Below, piece by piece: positions 6,597-8,840 of a stretch of 8,840 nucleotides of DNA. A program made the translations under genes and the position numbers. Where the stretch lies: NCBI GenBank assembly GCA_948956705.1, contig CARCZS010000051.1, positions 1-8,840 of the forward strand, read 5' to 3'. How positions within the stretch are numbered: position 1 is the stretch's first letter; every line of letters starts with the position of its first letter. Below the pieces are notes generated by a model. The model made no database searches. It was given only the letters and a program-made list of their open reading frames with translations, and had not been told where the DNA came from. The stretch comes from an uncultured Phocaeicola sp. GTDB lineage: Bacteria; Bacteroidota; Bacteroidia; Bacteroidales; Bacteroidaceae.

Positions 6597-6648
6597 TTAT
6601 TTTAGTATAATTGCATACAAACAATATAAAAGTTAGGGGCTTATTTAT

Positions 6649-6656
6649 TAATTTTG
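6649..6656 (+). promoter_or_regulatory. Candidate -7 element for the DUF4827-glmM operon
   Basis: TAATTTTG matches TAnnTTTG exactly, 22 bases before the ATG at 6679, in an AT-rich 82-base gap. No convincing TTTG -33 element is visible. The short leader (around 6662-6678) shows no strong Shine-Dalgarno site. Confidence 0.5.
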
Positions 6657-6678
6657 CCCGAAAATAACAGAACTTAGA

Positions 6679-7311
6679 ATGAAGAAATTAGGTATATTGT
6701 TCGCATCTGTGTTTCTTTTAGGGCTGGTCTTCCAGTCTTGCAATAATGGAAAGACCTATGCTGAAATGAAAGAAGAAGAGAGAGAAGCTATCAAACGATT
6801 TATTGAACGGGAAGATATCAATGTGATCAGCTTTGAACAGTTCCAGGAACAGGATTCTACGACCAATGTGGATGAAAACCAGTTTGTCCTTTTCTCGGAA
6901 ACAGGTGTTTATATGCAGATTGTGGAAGAGGGAAACGGAGAGCGTTTGAAAGACGGTCGTTATGAGATTCTGGTCCGGTATGTGGAGGAACAGATTACTT
7001 CGGATGGAATAGATTCTTTGTCTTGGAATACAGACTATGGGAATTCTCAAATGGTTTATCCGGATGCTATGATGCTGACAAAAAGTGGAAAATCTTTTTC
7101 AGCTACATTCACCTCCGGTATAATGTATACAGTTTGGGGTACACCTTATGTACCTTCAGGATGGTTGATTCCATTCAATTACATAAAGGTCGGCAGGGAG
7201 ATTTCCGGTCGTTCTAAGATCAGACTGATTGTACCTCACAGTGAAGGACAGTCTGACGCTTCTGCTTCTGTCTATCCTTGTTACTATGAAATAACTTATC
7301 AATTAGCATGA
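6679..7311 (+). CDS. DUF4827 lipoprotein with FKBP-like fold
   Basis: The 210-residue protein starts with a lipoprotein signal peptide, MKKLGILFASVFLLGLVFQSC, with the lipidated Cys at 21. The residues after it (NNGKTYAEM) are not acidic, so surface export is less likely than retention on the periplasmic side; this is an inference. A charged helix (about 27-45, MKEEEREAIKRFIERED) precedes a C-terminal domain (about 75-209) whose strand and loop order resembles FKBP-type peptidyl-prolyl isomerases. GVYMQIVEEGNGERLKDGRYEILVRYV (76-102) resembles the first FKBP strands, and VPSGWLIPFNYIKVGREISGRSKIRLIVP (158-186) resembles the central helix, including the conserved Trp position (W162). Isomerase activity is not shown and may be absent; a folding or chaperone role is possible. 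Stop TGA (7309-7311) lies within the glmM start, so the two genes are translationally coupled. The family is known mainly from Bacteroidetes genomes. Confidence 0.82.
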   Translation: MKKLGILFASVFLLGLVFQSCNNGKTYAEMKEEEREAIKRFIEREDINVISFEQFQEQDSTTNVDENQFVLFSETGVYMQIVEEGNGERLKDGRYEILVRYVEEQITSDGIDSLSWNTDYGNSQMVYPDAMMLTKSGKSFSATFTSGIMYTVWGTPYVPSGWLIPFNYIKVGREISGRSKIRLIVPHSEGQSDASASVYPCYYEITYQLA

Positions 7312-8699
7312 TGACATTAATTAAATCAATATCCGGAATTCGTGGAACCATTGGTGGGCACGTGGGGGAAGGTTTGAACCCGCTGGATATAGTGAAATTT
7401 ACATCAGCTTATGCAACGCTGATACGTAAAACAACCACAGTAAAGAGTAATAAAATTGTAGTAGGACGTGACGCACGTATCTCCGGTGAGATGGTGAAGA
7501 ACGTGGTATGCGGTACTTTAATGGGAATGGGGTTTGATGTGGTGAATATCGGACTGGCATCTACACCGACTACAGAACTGGCTGTAACCATGGAAGGAGC
7601 GTGCGGTGGCATTATTTTGACTGCCAGCCACAATCCCAGACAATGGAACGCTTTGAAGTTGCTGAATGAGCATGGAGAATTCCTGAATAAGGAAGAAGGA
7701 AATGAAGTGCTGCGTATAGCAGAAGCGGAAGCGTTTGAGTTTGCCGATATAGACCACATCGGAAGTTATCGCGAAGACAATACCTACAATCAGAAACATA
7801 TAGATAGTGTTTTGGCTTTGAAATTGGTAGACGTGGATGCTATCCGTAAGGCCAATTTCCGTGTAGCTATAGATTGCGTTAATTCAGTTGGCGGTATTAT
7901 TCTTCCTGAATTGTTGGAAAGGTTGGGAGTGAAGCATGTAGAAAAGCTTTATTGTGAAGCAACCGGTGATTTTCAGCATAACCCGGAACCTTTGGAAAAG
8001 AACCTGGGGGACATTATGGGATTGATGGCCAAAGGCGGTTGTGACGTGGCTTTCGTTGTAGACCCGGATGTTGACCGTCTGGCTATGATCTGTGAGGATG
8101 GAAAAATGTATGGCGAAGAATATACATTGGTGACCGTGGCAGACTATGTATTGAAACATACTCCCGGAAATACCGTTTCTAACTTGAGTTCTACCCGTGC
8201 TTTGCGCGATGTGACCCGTAAATATGGCTGTGAATACAATGCTTCGGCTGTAGGGGAAGTGAATGTGGTTACCAAGATGAAAGCGACTCATGCTGTGATT
8301 GGAGGTGAAGGAAATGGTGGAGTAATCTATCCTGAAAGTCATTACGGACGTGATGCATTGGTGGGAATTGCTTTATTCCTGAGCCATTTGGCGCATGAAG
8401 GGAAGAAAGTCAGTGAACTGCGTGCTACTTATCCTCCTTATTTCATTGCCAAGAATCGCATTGATCTGACTCCGGAAACGGATGTGGACGCTATTCTGGC
8501 CAAGGTGAAGGAACTGTATAAGGATGAAGAGATAAACGACATAGACGGTGTGAAAATAGATTTCCCGGACAAGTGGGTACATTTGCGTAAGAGTAATACC
8601 GAACCTATTATCCGTGTGTATTCTGAGGCTGCAACCATGGAGGCGGCAGATGAAATAGGCCAGAAGATAATGGATGTGGTTTATAGCCTGGCGAAATAA
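7308..8699 (+). CDS. glmM: Phosphoglucosamine mutase (alpha-D-phosphohexomutase family)
   Basis: This cytoplasmic enzyme converts glucosamine 6-phosphate to glucosamine 1-phosphate on the way to UDP-GlcNAc, the precursor for peptidoglycan and LPS. Its 463 residues show the four phosphohexomutase domains. The N-terminal SISGIRG (7-13) leads to the phosphoserine loop GGIILTASHNPRQWNALKLL, with active S107. The metal loop is DPDVDRLAM, with D252, D254 and D256. The sugar loop is GGEGNGGVIYP (332-342), and the phosphate-binding loop is RKSNTEPIIRVYSE (427-440). The sugar loop differs from the GEQSGH of E. coli GlmM and looks like the archaeal-type/Bacteroidetes branch. Activity on other hexose phosphates (mannose or glucose) therefore cannot be excluded. 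Two adjacent ATGs (7308, 7311) are possible starts; either one overlaps or abuts the TGA of the DUF4827 gene (ATGATGA), implying coupled translation. A terminator follows 22 bases after the stop. Confidence 0.9.
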   Translation: MMTLIKSISGIRGTIGGHVGEGLNPLDIVKFTSAYATLIRKTTTVKSNKIVVGRDARISGEMVKNVVCGTLMGMGFDVVNIGLASTPTTELAVTMEGACGGIILTASHNPRQWNALKLLNEHGEFLNKEEGNEVLRIAEAEAFEFADIDHIGSYREDNTYNQKHIDSVLALKLVDVDAIRKANFRVAIDCVNSVGGIILPELLERLGVKHVEKLYCEATGDFQHNPEPLEKNLGDIMGLMAKGGCDVAFVVDPDVDRLAMICEDGKMYGEEYTLVTVADYVLKHTPGNTVSNLSSTRALRDVTRKYGCEYNASAVGEVNVVTKMKATHAVIGGEGNGGVIYPESHYGRDALVGIALFLSHLAHEGKKVSELRATYPPYFIAKNRIDLTPETDVDAILAKVKELYKDEEINDIDGVKIDFPDKWVHLRKSNTEPIIRVYSEAATMEAADEIGQKIMDVVYSLAK

Positions 8700-8721
8700 A
8701 TACATTATTAATAGATAATTA

Positions 8722-8768
8722 GCCGTATTGAATGAGATTATATTTCGTTTGATACGGCATTGTTTTTT
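8722..8768 (+). terminator. Rho-independent terminator after glmM
   Basis: GCCGTAT (8722-8728) pairs perfectly with ATACGGC (8752-8758). Allowing four G-U pairs in RNA, pairing continues without interruption to a 17-bp stem with a 3-base loop (8739-8741). The stem is followed by ATTG and six T residues (8763-8768). The stop codon of glmM is at 8697-8699, so this closes the DUF4827-glmM transcript. The remaining 72 bases to the end of the window show no gene or site I can support. Confidence 0.85.
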
Positions 8769-8840
8769 AATCAGATAGAAATAAATAACGTGAGTTCGAA
8801 ATAAAATCAAAAAATAGCAAGTTGTCCGTCATTGACAAAC

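Noticed and set aside
7884..8342. Minus-strand 152-codon open frame within glmM
   Set aside because: It lies wholly antisense to conserved phosphohexomutase motifs, and its translation is His/Ser/Phe-rich and typical of a shadow frame.
8373..8810. Minus-strand 145-codon open frame over the end of glmM and the terminator
   Set aside because: It is antisense to the GlmM C-terminal domain and crosses the terminator hairpin, with no recognisable features.
8769..8840. Searched the right edge for a promoter, tRNA or repeat
   Set aside because: The AT-rich sequence has no perfect TAnnTTTG element, no cloverleaf and no repeat strong enough to report.

Overview
This window looks like chromosomal DNA from a gut Bacteroidales bacterium (Bacteroides or Phocaeicola type). 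The evidence is the NigD-like lipoprotein, the Bacteroidetes-only ECF sigma / dual-membrane anti-sigma pair, the ComEC without a metallo-beta-lactamase domain, the DUF4827 lipoprotein, moderate-to-low GC, and TAnnTTTG-type -7 promoter elements instead of TATAAT boxes with strong Shine-Dalgarno sites. The species is inferred from family knowledge only. I see no mobile element, CRISPR array, tRNA or rRNA.

Left block (1-2811): a NigD-like lipoprotein gene (minus strand, 40-813) is divergent from a two-gene plus-strand operon. That operon encodes an ECF sigma factor (971-1513) and, two bases after its stop, a 431-residue protein (1516-2811). The second protein joins a short cytoplasmic segment, one inner-membrane helix, a long periplasmic linker and a C-terminal outer-membrane beta-barrel. 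This matches the recently described Bacteroidota 'dual membrane-spanning anti-sigma factor' (Dma) design, in which one polypeptide spans the envelope and controls an ECF21-type sigma factor (Das) that affects outer-membrane vesicle production. The divergent NigD-like gene is a reasonable candidate regulon member. This block is the most exciting part of the window.

Right block (2887-8699): five plus-strand housekeeping or semi-housekeeping genes follow. They are rpe (pentose phosphate pathway), comEC (DNA uptake channel), a DHH/DHHA1 phosphoesterase of NrnA type, a DUF4827 FKBP-like lipoprotein, and glmM (cell-wall amino-sugar synthesis). rpe and comEC are 13 bp apart and probably co-transcribed. 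The phosphoesterase and the DUF4827 gene each have a candidate promoter of their own. DUF4827 and glmM are translationally coupled by an ATGATGA overlap. A strong hairpin plus T-run terminator closes the block at 8722-8768.

Between the blocks, a perfect 14-bp inverted repeat (2822-2835 and 2871-2884) is centred on the -7 element of the rpe promoter, and its right arm lies just upstream of the rpe start codon. This is unlikely to be chance and is not explained by any gene call.
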